DNA of 64,000 nucleotides, from NCBI RefSeq assembly GCF_002940685.1, contig NZ_PNFP01000016.1, positions 141,636 through 205,635 on the forward strand, in the 5' to 3' direction. Made by a program: the position numbers and the translations under genes. Under the pieces are notes generated by a model, which saw nothing but the letters and a program-made list of their open reading frames with translations, was not told the origin of the DNA and made no database searches. Shown piece by piece: positions 26,360 through 35,476 of the stretch (the stretch's first letter is position 1; each line of letters opens with the position of its first letter). The stretch comes from Ensifer adhaerens (GTDB lineage Bacteria; Pseudomonadota; Alphaproteobacteria; Rhizobiales; Rhizobiaceae).

Positions 26360-27609
26360 GGCCGGCCCTCGGGCACGATGCCGCGCGCCACCCAGTCGTC
26401 GAAGATCGCCAGTGCCGCCTTCGAGAATTCCGGCGCGTTGATGTGGCTGTCGACTTCGTGCAAGGCGACGCCTGACGGGATCGACCGGCGCATCTCGTCG
26501 ATGAAGGCGTCGAGCGCGTCGGGCTCGTGCAGGGGCTCGTTCGGCTGGTCCCATTCCTGGATCCCCTTCAGCGGCAGGATGAAGGCGACCTCGGCACCGG
26601 TGCCGGCAAGTTTTCCGCCGATGACCCGGGCGATCTCACGTCGCCCTTCCGACGCGGTGGTCACGGAGCCGAGCAGCCGGTTGTGGGCATGGTAGGGACG
26701 ATCGGCGAAAACCTCCGGAACCGGTTGCCAGGCGGGCAGGTCGACCATGTCGACGGCACCGGGTGCGACGATCTGCGGAATGCCGGAGCGTCCGGCATTT
26801 TCCAGCCGGTCCGGTCCTGAGGTGACGACCGTTCCATGATGGTGGTTGCTGACCTCCTGGATGCAGAGGTCGAAGACGGCGGTGAAACCCTTCTCAGCGG
26901 CAATCGCCTCGAAGGCGCGCCCGCCCATGCCGGTTGCGTGGAAGACGGCGACGTCGTAGCCGCGGCGTTCGAGTTCGGGTTTCAGGTGTTTCATGTATTT
27001 GAGGCAGCTCGAGCCGAGCGAGGTCATGCCGATCACCGGCCGCGACCCGTGCGGTTTCGTGCCGAAACGCGCCGCGCCGACAATGGCGCCGCAGGCCTGC
27101 GAAAGCACGGAGCGGCAGATGCCGTTGAGGCCGTAGAGCCCTCCGGCCCACAGGATCATCATCAGGTCGGGGGCGATGCGTTCCGGCGGCAGCAGGTGCG
27201 AAAAGGCAATCGTCGAGACGATGAATTTCGGCACGCCGAGCGGAAGCGCCGCGGCAACGTCCAGCGCCAGGTCGGTGCCCATGGAGCCGCCGAGAATGAT
27301 GACGCCATCGGCCTGGCCAGCGTCGTAGAGCGAGCGGGCGAGGGCGGCGGCACCTTCTGCCATCAGCGCCATGGCACTGTGCTCGTCGCCGCTGGCGGCA
27401 ATTGCTGCGATGGTGACGCCGGCCGCTTCGGCGATGTCATGGCGGGAATATTCGGGCACATAGGGTGGGTCGCCGAGAATGCTGACATCCATCATCACGG
27501 GCAGGCCGCCGGCGTCGCGGATGACGGACGCCATGAACTGGAGTTCGTCGCATTTGGTGTCTCCCGTACCCACGACCAGGATATTGGGGAGACGGTTCAT
27601 TGCATTCAT
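26356..27609 (-). CDS. Tm-1-like ATP-binding domain protein (UPF0261)
   Basis: A 417-residue protein of the Tm-1/UPF0261 family, known from the tomato Tm-1 resistance protein and from many bacterial catabolic clusters. Its biochemical role is not established. Characteristic segments are ILVVGTGDTKCDELQFMA near 10-27, GVIILGGSMGTDLAL near 100-114, IGMTSLGSSC near 197-206, and the C-terminal ALHEVDSHINAPEFS. It sits directly after the IclR gene with a one-base TGATG overlap. In other rhizobia such proteins often precede a TIM-barrel partner; here that partner is absent and a HAD protein takes the position. Confidence 0.85.
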   Translation of the reverse strand: MNAMNRLPNILVVGTGDTKCDELQFMASVIRDAGGLPVMMDVSILGDPPYVPEYSRHDIAEAAGVTIAAIAASGDEHSAMALMAEGAAALARSLYDAGQADGVIILGGSMGTDLALDVAAALPLGVPKFIVSTIAFSHLLPPERIAPDLMMILWAGGLYGLNGICRSVLSQACGAIVGAARFGTKPHGSRPVIGMTSLGSSCLKYMKHLKPELERRGYDVAVFHATGMGGRAFEAIAAEKGFTAVFDLCIQEVSNHHHGTVVTSGPDRLENAGRSGIPQIVAPGAVDMVDLPAWQPVPEVFADRPYHAHNRLLGSVTTASEGRREIARVIGGKLAGTGAEVAFILPLKGIQEWDQPNEPLHEPDALDAFIDEMRRSIPSGVALHEVDSHINAPEFSKAALAIFDDWVARGIVPEGRP

Positions 27610-28391
27610 CAGCCGGCCCTCCTTGCCAGCGGATCGGCAGCAACCTGCTCCAACCCGAAAAGTCTTTCGGAAATGCGCCGGGCCGTTGCCATCACGGCAC
27701 GACCCATCTGCTCCACCGTCTCCTTTTCCGCGCGCGTTGACGGCGCTGCGACGGCGATGGCTCCAACCGGCAGGCTTCCCGGCGCCCGGATCGGGGCGGC
27801 GACGCTGACCACGCCGGTCTCAAGCCCGTGATGGCAGATCGAGTAGCCGCGCCGGAGCGTCTCGCCCAAGGTCTGGCGCAGAGCGGTCGGGTCGGTCAGC
27901 GTCTGGTCGGTGTAGGCCTGGAGCGGCACCGACAGCGCCGCGTCGATGTCCTTCTGCGCGCAGAAGGCGAGAAAGCCGAGGCCGGACGCGGTCGCATGGA
28001 AGGGCAGGATGCTGCCGATATCGACGATGACCCGGTGCGCCCTTTGTGAGTCCTCCACGTGGATGGTCGAGAGGCGACCGGCTGCATGTTCGGAGAGGTG
28101 TACGGTCTCGCCGGTGAGACTCGCGAGTTCCCGGGCGAAAGGCGTCGCCACGCTCAGATAGGGAAAACGCGTCTCGCGAATACGCGCAAGCCGGACCGGC
28201 GCGCCGCCGAGCCGATAGCGGCGCGTCTCCATGTCCTGCTCAACGAAGCCGTGTTTTTCCAGTTCGACGAGGAAGCGCCGCGCCGTCGCCTTGTCGAGCC
28301 CGCAGTGGCGGGCGATGTCGCTCAAGCCCGCTTCCTTCTCCAGGCGCGAGATCGCGTCGAGCAAAGTCAGGGCCTTACCGATGGTGCTCAT
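27609..28391 (-). CDS. IclR-family transcriptional regulator
   Basis: A 260-residue regulator with an N-terminal winged helix (about 5-65; LSDIARHCGLDKATARRFLVELEKHGFV) and a C-terminal ligand-binding domain (about 80-245; GETVHLSEHAAGRLSTIHVED, HATASGLGFLAF). First gene of the leftward operon and divergent from the APC permease. It probably controls both directions through the ATTTGAA-N7-TTCAAAT site at 28536-28556. Its stop overlaps the next start, so it is part of the operon. Confidence 0.92.
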   Translation of the reverse strand: MSTIGKALTLLDAISRLEKEAGLSDIARHCGLDKATARRFLVELEKHGFVEQDMETRRYRLGGAPVRLARIRETRFPYLSVATPFARELASLTGETVHLSEHAAGRLSTIHVEDSQRAHRVIVDIGSILPFHATASGLGFLAFCAQKDIDAALSVPLQAYTDQTLTDPTALRQTLGETLRRGYSICHHGLETGVVSVAAPIRAPGSLPVGAIAVAAPSTRAEKETVEQMGRAVMATARRISERLFGLEQVAADPLARRAG

Positions 28392-28535
28392 CCATTCCTC
28401 CGTTGTCGAGCGCCTGTCAGTCCTCTCGCCTGTTCCCTCCTAAGGAGCGGTAGACCCGCTCTCCCGGTCGTTCTGGGTCGAGATACTTAACATGCGAAAT
28501 AACTTGACAGGGCCAGATGCAATTTGCAAGTCTAT

Positions 28536-28556
28536 ATTTGAAGCTAAGGTTCAAAT
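28536..28556. promoter_or_regulatory. Inverted repeat ATTTGAA-N7-TTCAAAT, candidate IclR operator
   Basis: Perfect 7-bp arms with a 7-nt spacer, AT-rich within a GC-rich intergenic region, 132 bp from the permease ATG and 145 bp from the IclR ATG. A TTGACA hexamer lies upstream at 28504-28509, although no well-spaced -10 is obvious. IclR proteins bind such palindromes, so this is the likely shared control point. Confidence 0.6.
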
Positions 28557-28687
28557 AATGAACCGAAAGACTTGCGCGGCAAAGACAAAAAGCAAGCCCC
28601 GCGCCTCCAGTCCGCTTCAGGGAGCAGCCGCCGGAGAAAAGGACCGGAGGCGAAAAGGCGTTCGCGCCAGCAAGGGGAGCCAAGACC

Positions 28688-30139
28688 ATGACCAATTCGC
28701 CTGCGCCCGTGACCGGGGCGAACCAATTGCGCAAGAACGCCCTCGGCGTCGGCGCCGTCACCTTTCTCGTCGTTTCCGCCGCTGCACCGCTGACCGCGGT
28801 TGCCGGCGGCGTTCCATTGTCGATGATGCTCGGAAACGGTGCGGGCATTCCCGGCACCTTCCTGATCGTCACCGCGATCCTGCTTCTGTTCTCGGTCGGA
28901 TATGTCGCCATGGCGAGGCATATACGCAATGCCGGCGCCTTCTATGCCTATACGGCACAGGGCCTCGGCGGGCTGATGGGCGGTGCCGCGGCGATGATCG
29001 CGATCCTTGCCTATAACGCCATGCAGATCGGCGTCTTCGGCCTCTTCGGCGCGGCGACCGCGGGGCTTTTCGCCGGCTTCGGGATCGACCTGCCCTGGTG
29101 GGTCTGGACCTTCATCGGCATCGCCGCGGTCGGCGTTCTCGGCTATCGCCGCGTCGATCTCTCCGCCAAGGTGCTGACCGTCCTCGTCATCCTTGAGTAT
29201 CTCGTGGTGCTGGTTATCGACGTGGCGATCCTCGCCAAGGGTGGTGACAGCGGCTTGAACACGGTCTCGTTCACGCCCTCGGCCATTCTGTCCGGTTCAC
29301 CGTCGATCGGCATTCTCTTCTGCTTTGCCGCCTTCATCGGCTTCGAGGCGACGACGATCTACAGCGAGGAGGCCCGTGACCCCGAAAAGACCGTGCCGCG
29401 CGCGACATACATCTCTGTTCTCATCATCGGCGTTTTCTACATGTTCACCTCCTGGCTGATGGTGAACGCCGCCGGTGCCGACAAGCTGGTGCCGGAACTG
29501 CAGGGGCTTGCCGACCCGACCACCTTCCTCTTCGGCCTTGCCGAACGTTATGCCGGTGGCTGGCTGCCGCCGCTGATGAACGTGCTGTTCGTCACCAGCC
29601 TGTTTGCCGGCGTGCTGGCGTTCCACAACGGCGTTGCCCGCTACCTCTATGTCGCCGGACGCGAACGGCTGCTGCCGGCTTCGCTCGGCGTCACCCATCC
29701 GGTCTATCACAGCCCGCATGTAGGCTCGCTGATCCAGACGGTGATCGCCGTGCTCGTCGTGGCGCTGTTTGCCGCAACCGGTCAGGATCCGGTGCTGGCG
29801 CTGTTCTCCTGGCTCACCAATGTCGGCACGCTCGCCGTCATGACACTGATGGCCTTTACCGCCTTTGCGATCGTCGCCTTCTTCAACCGCAATCCCGGCC
29901 TTGAAACGAACCCGCTGGTGACCAAGGTCATTCCCGTCGTCACGGGCCTGATCCTCATTGCCGTCATCATTGCGATCGCCGCCAATTTCGGCGATCTCGC
30001 CGGCGCCACCGGCATGCTCGCGGTGTTCTTGCCGGGGCTCGTCGTGATCTTTGGGGTCATCGGGCTCTTCTTGGCGGCGTCATTGAAGTCGGGCAATCCG
30101 ATCGAGTTCGCCCGCCTCGGTGCCGGCCAGGAGATCTGA
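28688..30139 (+). CDS. APC-superfamily amino acid/amine permease
   Basis: A 483-residue inner-membrane secondary transporter with about twelve transmembrane helices. The start of helix 1 reads GVGAVTFLVVSAAAPLTAVAGG near 20-41, matching the broken-helix substrate site of the APC fold. The conserved helix 6 segment FIGFEATTIYSEEARDPEKTVPRA lies near 216-239. It imports an amino acid, amine or similar cation. It starts the rightward half of the IclR locus, 69 nt before the aldehyde dehydrogenase gene, and is likely the uptake system for the substrate of the leftward kinase/PLP operon. Confidence 0.92.
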   Translation: MTNSPAPVTGANQLRKNALGVGAVTFLVVSAAAPLTAVAGGVPLSMMLGNGAGIPGTFLIVTAILLLFSVGYVAMARHIRNAGAFYAYTAQGLGGLMGGAAAMIAILAYNAMQIGVFGLFGAATAGLFAGFGIDLPWWVWTFIGIAAVGVLGYRRVDLSAKVLTVLVILEYLVVLVIDVAILAKGGDSGLNTVSFTPSAILSGSPSIGILFCFAAFIGFEATTIYSEEARDPEKTVPRATYISVLIIGVFYMFTSWLMVNAAGADKLVPELQGLADPTTFLFGLAERYAGGWLPPLMNVLFVTSLFAGVLAFHNGVARYLYVAGRERLLPASLGVTHPVYHSPHVGSLIQTVIAVLVVALFAATGQDPVLALFSWLTNVGTLAVMTLMAFTAFAIVAFFNRNPGLETNPLVTKVIPVVTGLILIAVIIAIAANFGDLAGATGMLAVFLPGLVVIFGVIGLFLAASLKSGNPIEFARLGAGQEI

Positions 30140-30208
30140 GCATAAACTTCCAAGGTTAGGGATGGCGGGTTAGCCGCCGTCCCTGCAAGTCAAACGGGAC
30201 CGGACATC

Positions 30209-31687
30209 ATGCAGGACAAGATCGATCAATTGCGGAACCTTTCCATCGCGGGGCAGAAGCTGTTCATCGGCGGCCGCTGGCAGGGGAGCCTGTCCGGCCA
30301 AACCCTCGATGTCGTCTCGCCGATCGACGGACGCCATCTGACGACGATTGCCGATGCGGATGCCGGCGATGTCGACGCGGCCGTTCGAGCCGCCCGCACC
30401 GCCTTCGAGAAGGGAAGCTGGTCGAGGGCGGCACCAGCGGCGCGCAAGAAGGTTCTGACCCGCATTGCCGCAATCATCGAGGCGCAGGCTCTGGAACTGG
30501 CGGTCCTCGGGGTGCGCGACAACGGCACCGAAATTTCCATGGCGCTGAAGGCGGAGCCCGGCAGTGCCGCCGGGACCTTTCGCTACTATGCCGAGGCGCT
30601 CGACAAGGTCTATGGCGAGATCGCGCCGACGGCCGATACCATCCTCGGCCTCATCCATCGCGAACCGATCGGTGTGGTCGCTGCGATCGTCCCCTGGAAC
30701 TTCCCGCTGATGATCGGCGCCTGGAAAATCGCGCCGGCGCTCGCCGCCGGCAACTCCGTCGTGCTGAAGCCGGCCGAAGGCGCGTCGCTCAGCCTGCTCC
30801 GGCTTGCGGAAATCTGCGCCGAGGCTGGCCTGCCCGAGGGCGTCCTGAACGTCGTCACCGGCCGCGGTGCGACGACGGGCGAGGCGATCGGTCTGCATGG
30901 CGATATCGACGTGCTCGCCTTCACCGGATCCGGTGGCGTCGGCCGGCGCCTGCTCGAATATTCCGCCCGCTCTAACCTGAAGCGCGTCTATCTCGAACTC
31001 GGCGGCAAGTCGCCGAACGTCGTCTTTGCCGACGCGCCGGATCTCGATCAGGCGGCGCGCATTTCCGCCTATGGCATCTTCCGCAATTCCGGACAGGTCT
31101 GCGTCGCCGGCTCTAGGCTGCTTGTCGAGCGCTCGATCCACGAAGCCTTCTCGGAGAAGGTGGCAGCGATAGCGGCATCCATAAAGGTCGGTGACCCCTT
31201 GCTTCTTGCGACAGAGGCCGGCGCGATCTCCAGCGATGTGCAACTCCGGAAGAACCTCGCATTCGTCCGCGAGGCTAAAGAGGACGGTGCGCGCCTGCGC
31301 TGGGGCGGCAAGCGCATCCTTGAAGAAACCGGCGGCTACTACATGCAGCCGACCGTCTTCGACGTCGATCCGGATATGAAGCTGGCAAAGGAGGAGGTGT
31401 TCGGCCCGGTTCTCGCAGTCATTCCCTTCGACGACGAGGCGGACGCGCTCCGGATCGCCAATGGGACGGAATACGGTCTGGCGTCGGCCGTCTGGACCGC
31501 GAACCTGTCGCGCGCGCACCGGATGGTGCGCGGCATCCGGGCCGGCGTCGTGCACGTCAACACCTATGGCGGCGCCGACAATACGGTGCCGCTCGGCGGC
31601 GTCCGGCAATCCGGCAACGGTCACGACAAGTCGCTGCACGCGCTCGACAAATATACCGACCTGAAAACGGCCTGGATCCAGCTCTGA
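30209..31687 (+). CDS. NAD-dependent aldehyde dehydrogenase (PuuC-like)
   Basis: A 492-residue aldehyde dehydrogenase. The cofactor/oxyanion Asn is in IVPWNFPLMIGAWK near 160-173, the general base Glu in YLELGGKSPNVVFAD near 258-272, and the catalytic Cys in NSGQVCVAGSRLLVERS near 292-308. The C-terminal PLGGVRQSGNGHDKSLHALDKYTDLKTAW is typical of gamma-glutamyl-aminobutyraldehyde and related amino-aldehyde dehydrogenases. Downstream of the permease, it is expected to oxidise the aldehyde released by the phospholyase or aminotransferase of the divergent operon. Confidence 0.9.
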   Translation: MQDKIDQLRNLSIAGQKLFIGGRWQGSLSGQTLDVVSPIDGRHLTTIADADAGDVDAAVRAARTAFEKGSWSRAAPAARKKVLTRIAAIIEAQALELAVLGVRDNGTEISMALKAEPGSAAGTFRYYAEALDKVYGEIAPTADTILGLIHREPIGVVAAIVPWNFPLMIGAWKIAPALAAGNSVVLKPAEGASLSLLRLAEICAEAGLPEGVLNVVTGRGATTGEAIGLHGDIDVLAFTGSGGVGRRLLEYSARSNLKRVYLELGGKSPNVVFADAPDLDQAARISAYGIFRNSGQVCVAGSRLLVERSIHEAFSEKVAAIAASIKVGDPLLLATEAGAISSDVQLRKNLAFVREAKEDGARLRWGGKRILEETGGYYMQPTVFDVDPDMKLAKEEVFGPVLAVIPFDDEADALRIANGTEYGLASAVWTANLSRAHRMVRGIRAGVVHVNTYGGADNTVPLGGVRQSGNGHDKSLHALDKYTDLKTAWIQL

Positions 31688-31729
31688 CGAGGGGAGCGAG
31701 GCCGTATCTGTCCCAAACAGGTGAGCCGG

Positions 31730-32632
31730 CTATTCCATCGTCGCCCGCAAGGCCCGGATGATCTCTTCGGCAAACATGGCGGCGGCCAGGCCATGCCCGC
31801 GCCTTTCCCGCTGCACCAGGGAAAGCACGTTCTTTGCGAAGGTCCGGTCGCGGATCTGCAGGTAGGTCAGCACGCCGTTTCGCTGTTCCTCGGTAATGTC
31901 GAACTTGCTGAGAAAGGCGATGCCGTCGCCGGCGGCGGCCAGGAACTTCATCGCCTCGATGGAATTGGTGAGATAGGTGGGCTCGACCGTTAGTCCGGCC
32001 TCGGCAAAGGCATCGGCGACGGTGCCATGGATCTGCATCGACTTGTCGGCAAAGATCAGCGGGTAGGGCTGGCAGTAGGCAAGCGGCAAGGTCTCCATGC
32101 CGACTAGCGGGTGTTCGGGAGCCACCACCGCGCCTAGGCGGGTGTCCATCTTCCACAGCGTCTCGACCTGCGGCGTCGGCGGGAGACTGAAGGCAAAGCC
32201 GAGATCGGCCTCGCCATCGGCCACCGCCTGAACGATGTCGCGGGCAAACATCACCCGGATGGTGATCTTCAGACGCGGATGGCGTGCGCCGAAGATCGCG
32301 GCCACCTTGGGCACGATGCCGCCGGCAAGGCCGTTCATGGTGGCGATGATCACTTCGCCGCTCTGCAGCGCCTTGATATCGCGAATTTCGGCCTCGACCT
32401 GGCTATATTCCTTCATCGTCCGGCGTACATGCGCGACGAGGATTTCGCCGGCCGGCGTCAGCCTGAGGCCACGCGGCAGCCGCTCGAACAGCGGCTCGCC
32501 GATGTCCTCCTCCAGCTGCAACACATGCTTGTTGATGGCCGAGGCAGCGACGTTCAGCCGTTCGCTCGCCCCGCGGATCGAGCCTGAGCGCGCGACCTCG
32601 TCGATATAGCGCAGCACACGTGAATGCAGCAT
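31730..32632 (-). CDS. LysR-family transcriptional regulator
   Basis: A 300-residue regulator with the N-terminal helix-turn-helix (about 3-62: LRYIDEVARSGSIRGASERLNVAASAINKHVLQLEEDIG) and a C-terminal two-lobed effector-binding domain. The ATG at 32632 is preferred because GGGGAAG precedes it; an ATG four codons upstream is possible. It is divergent from the amidohydrolase gene and likely controls it. No clear T-N11-A site could be singled out by eye in the 193-bp gap. Confidence 0.9.
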   Translation of the reverse strand: MLHSRVLRYIDEVARSGSIRGASERLNVAASAINKHVLQLEEDIGEPLFERLPRGLRLTPAGEILVAHVRRTMKEYSQVEAEIRDIKALQSGEVIIATMNGLAGGIVPKVAAIFGARHPRLKITIRVMFARDIVQAVADGEADLGFAFSLPPTPQVETLWKMDTRLGAVVAPEHPLVGMETLPLAYCQPYPLIFADKSMQIHGTVADAFAEAGLTVEPTYLTNSIEAMKFLAAAGDGIAFLSKFDITEEQRNGVLTYLQIRDRTFAKNVLSLVQRERRGHGLAAAMFAEEIIRALRATME

Positions 32633-32825
32633 GGTCTTCCCCATTCAAGCGCTCTCGAAAAGCGAACGGTACGAGCATAAAATACTGCTTTTCGGAAGCG
32701 GTGCAATGACTTCTTATGGTTCGCGAGGGGCGCGATCTCAGCGCCCGCGGGAGCTCAACCGTTGGCGCAGTCGAACCGGCTGCGTGTCTGCAGGCGCCAA
32801 CGGTATCGAAAGTGGAGGACTATTC

Positions 32826-34553
32826 GTGAACCAGACTGAAACCGCGCATTACGACAAGGTGCGCGCCATCTTCGACATCCTGAACGGCGAGGGGGAGGCG
32901 GATCTTCTTTTGAAGAACCTGAACATCCTCGATGTGCACGGCGAGACCGTCTATCAGGGCTCCATTCTCGTCTATGACAAGCGCATCGTTGCGCTCAACC
33001 CCGATGAGACGGTCCTGAAAGTCAGGCAAGTCTTCGACGGCAAGGGTCTTTACGCGATCCCCGGCCTGATCGATGCGCATATCCATTTCGAATCCCAGCT
33101 TGCGCACCCGACAGCGCTCGCCGAGGCGATGGTGCCCTGCGGCACGACAACGATCTATGCCGAGTGCCTGGATCTGCTTAGCGCCGCCGGCAAGGAAGGC
33201 GTGGAAGCCGCCGAGGCGCTGTTTAAGGATCACGATCAGCTGCCCTACCGGCTCTATGCCTTTGCGCCCGGCAAGAAGACCGCGGCATCGGTAACCGAGG
33301 CGGTGCTCAAGATGGAGCCGGTGATCGGGCTCGGCGAGTTCGAGCACTTCACCTACAGCTCCGGCAACGACGACGACTTCCGCAAGGCGGCCTGGGTCCG
33401 CGCCAAGGGCGGCTTCATGAACGGCCACTGGGGCGTCACCGCCCTCTCGGACATGATCCTCAACTACCTGCCGGCGATCGGCGTCTCCAACAATCACGAT
33501 GTCTGGAACGAGAAGGACATCGAAAAAAGCATCCGCTACGGCTTCCCGACGCATATCAAGTTCGGCGTCGGCAGCAGCGAAGTGATCAAGGTGCTCCTGC
33601 GCGCGATCGTCGACCGCAAATGGCCGACCGACAACTTCATGCTGTGCACCGACAACATCTCGATCGAGCGCCTGCTGACCATGGGCCACATGGACTGGAT
33701 CATCTCGCTTTGTGCCGAGATGGGCATCAACCCGATCCACGCGATCAAGATGGCGACCTACAACACGGCGCGCTCGTTCCACATGGAAGACAGGATCGGC
33801 TCGCTGACGCCAGGTCGTTTCGCCGACATCGTCCTGACCGACAGTCTGTCGAAGATCAATCCGCTCTACGTGTTCAAGGACGGCGAACTGGTCGCAAAGG
33901 ACCGCAAGCTCCTGAAGAACGCCGTCATCGACTATTCCGGCATGTGCAAGGATGGTGTCAGTGGGCTCGGCGATCTCACACCGGAACAACTGGACATCGT
34001 ACCCCTGGAGGTGTCGGAGGACGGGACACGGGCCAAGGTCTATCTCTTCGACGTCTACGGCCGCGGCCATGCCAAGTTCTACCAGGAAATCTGGGTTCCG
34101 CTGAAGGATGGCAGGATCGTCGCCGAGCATGAGGGCGCGAAGCTGAGCCGGCTGTCGGTCGTGCAGCGTTATGCCGATGGCAAGCGCCACGTGGTCAACG
34201 GCCTGTTCAAGGGCGTGCATGTCGATCGTGGCGCAGTGGCGACCTTTTGGCCGGCGCCAAAACCCTATTTCGTCGTCGTCGGGCAGGACAGCGCCGAAAT
34301 GTGCCATTGCCTCAAGCGGGTCGATACCCATGCCGGCGCCTGCATCGTAACCGACGGCAAGGTGGAGAAGGCGGTCATGCCGCTCGAGATCTACGGCGTC
34401 ATGGCCAACATGACGGTGAAGGAGTTGACGGAGAGCGCGGCTGCGATCGATGCGGCGCTTGAAGCTTTGGGCAACCGCAACGAAGGCGAGCCGGTGGTCA
34501 ACAAGCTGCTCAGCCTGTTCATCTCGTTGCATCGCTTCCGCTTCATGGCCTAG
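32826..34553 (+). CDS. Adenine-deaminase-like amidohydrolase
   Basis: A 575-residue metal-dependent amidohydrolase of the adenine deaminase (Ade) family. The binuclear metal motif lies in IPGLIDAHIHFESQL near 77-91, the bridging Glu in GLGEFEHF near 170-177, and the second-domain LLTMGHMDWI and MATYNTARSFH-type segments follow. The C-terminal domain has CHCLKRVDTHAGACIVTDGK. Ade hydrolyses adenine to hypoxanthine, but related members act on other heterocycles or cyclic amides, so the substrate is open. GTG at 32826 with GGAGG eight bases upstream is the start; a 65-codon longer frame lacks support. Divergent from the LysR gene and followed by the YczE-like gene. Confidence 0.8.
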   Translation: MNQTETAHYDKVRAIFDILNGEGEADLLLKNLNILDVHGETVYQGSILVYDKRIVALNPDETVLKVRQVFDGKGLYAIPGLIDAHIHFESQLAHPTALAEAMVPCGTTTIYAECLDLLSAAGKEGVEAAEALFKDHDQLPYRLYAFAPGKKTAASVTEAVLKMEPVIGLGEFEHFTYSSGNDDDFRKAAWVRAKGGFMNGHWGVTALSDMILNYLPAIGVSNNHDVWNEKDIEKSIRYGFPTHIKFGVGSSEVIKVLLRAIVDRKWPTDNFMLCTDNISIERLLTMGHMDWIISLCAEMGINPIHAIKMATYNTARSFHMEDRIGSLTPGRFADIVLTDSLSKINPLYVFKDGELVAKDRKLLKNAVIDYSGMCKDGVSGLGDLTPEQLDIVPLEVSEDGTRAKVYLFDVYGRGHAKFYQEIWVPLKDGRIVAEHEGAKLSRLSVVQRYADGKRHVVNGLFKGVHVDRGAVATFWPAPKPYFVVVGQDSAEMCHCLKRVDTHAGACIVTDGKVEKAVMPLEIYGVMANMTVKELTESAAAIDAALEALGNRNEGEPVVNKLLSLFISLHRFRFMA

Positions 34554-34716
34554 AGCCGTTCAGAAAAAGAGACGGGCGTTTCGGCGTCCGTCCGCCCGGA
34601 AAGTGGCGTGCTTCCGCGACAATGGGCGCACATGCCGAAAGATTTAAAAGCGCATCGCTGAGGGGCGATGGGCCGGCGGGGTAAGGAGCTCCGCATACGT
34701 TTCGAGGGAGGAAACA

Positions 34717-35427
34717 ATGGAACACAATGCGGCGGAAGCCGAGATCGTCGATACCGGCAGCCTGACGCGGCGCTGGATCATGTATGTCGTCGGCATCTAT
34801 GTGCTGACCTTCGGCGTCAGCCTGGCGATCCGGGCGGGCATCGGCATTTCACCCCAGAGCAGCCTGACGCGGACGATGACGCTGGTCTACCCGCCGTTCA
34901 GCCAGGGCACCTACAACTTCATGCTCGAACTGATCATGCTATTTCTGACCTATCTGGTGCTGCCGAAGGACTTCAAGCTCAAGAACTTCGCATCCCTGAT
35001 CCCGGCCTTCGTGCTGGCGGTCTTCCTCGACTTCAACCTGGGTCTCACCGAGTTCATCAAGCTCGACGCCTATCCGCTCAGGGTGGCGCTCCTGGTCTTT
35101 GCCGATGCGGCGCTCGCCTTCGGCCTGTTCCTGATGATCCGCGCCAATCTCGTGCTGATGCCGATCGACATGTTCGTCAACACGATCTTCAAGCGCACCG
35201 GCTGGAAGTGGGGCAACATCAAGACCGGCTTCGATTGCACGTTGCTGGTTCTCTCGGCCTGTATCGGTCTGCTCTTCCTTGCCGAGGTCAAGTTCATCCG
35301 CGAGGGCACGATCCTCAACGCCATCCTCGTCGGCCAGTACATCAAGCTCTATTTCTTCCTGTACAGGAAGATGCAGGGCCGCAAGGCATCGGCCTCACCG
35401 AAGGGGCTGGAAGCCGCCGCAAAGTGA
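34717..35427 (+). CDS. YczE/YitT-like multi-pass membrane protein
   Basis: A 236-residue protein with about five to six membrane helices, the first near 19-41, ending in a basic cytoplasmic tail. It resembles the YczE/YitT-like membrane family (GVSLAIRAGIGISPQSSL near 36-53 and LMPIDMFVNTIFKRTGWKWG near 147-166), whose molecular function is not settled. GAGGGAGG precedes the ATG. It lies 163 nt downstream of the amidohydrolase gene and may be cotranscribed. A transport role for the amidohydrolase substrate or product is inference. Confidence 0.7.
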   Translation: MEHNAAEAEIVDTGSLTRRWIMYVVGIYVLTFGVSLAIRAGIGISPQSSLTRTMTLVYPPFSQGTYNFMLELIMLFLTYLVLPKDFKLKNFASLIPAFVLAVFLDFNLGLTEFIKLDAYPLRVALLVFADAALAFGLFLMIRANLVLMPIDMFVNTIFKRTGWKWGNIKTGFDCTLLVLSACIGLLFLAEVKFIREGTILNAILVGQYIKLYFFLYRKMQGRKASASPKGLEAAAK

Positions 35428-35444
35428 CATTTGTCGCGCGATCT

Positions 35445-35470
35445 GGGGGGCGGCCGAACCGGCGGCCCCC
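35445..35470. terminator. Intrinsic terminator between convergent YczE-like and GGDEF genes
   Basis: A GC-rich stem with one mismatch runs from GGGGGC at the left to GCCCCC at the right around a GCCG-AAC-CGGC core and is followed by TTT at 35471-35473. It lies 18 nt past the YczE-like stop and just before the stop of the convergent diguanylate cyclase gene. Confidence 0.7.
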
Positions 35471-35476
35471 TTTGTG

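Noticed and set aside
32820..34532. A 570-codon open frame antisense to the adenine-deaminase-like gene
   Set aside because: No recognisable domain, and the sense gene has intact metal motifs and a good ribosome binding site.
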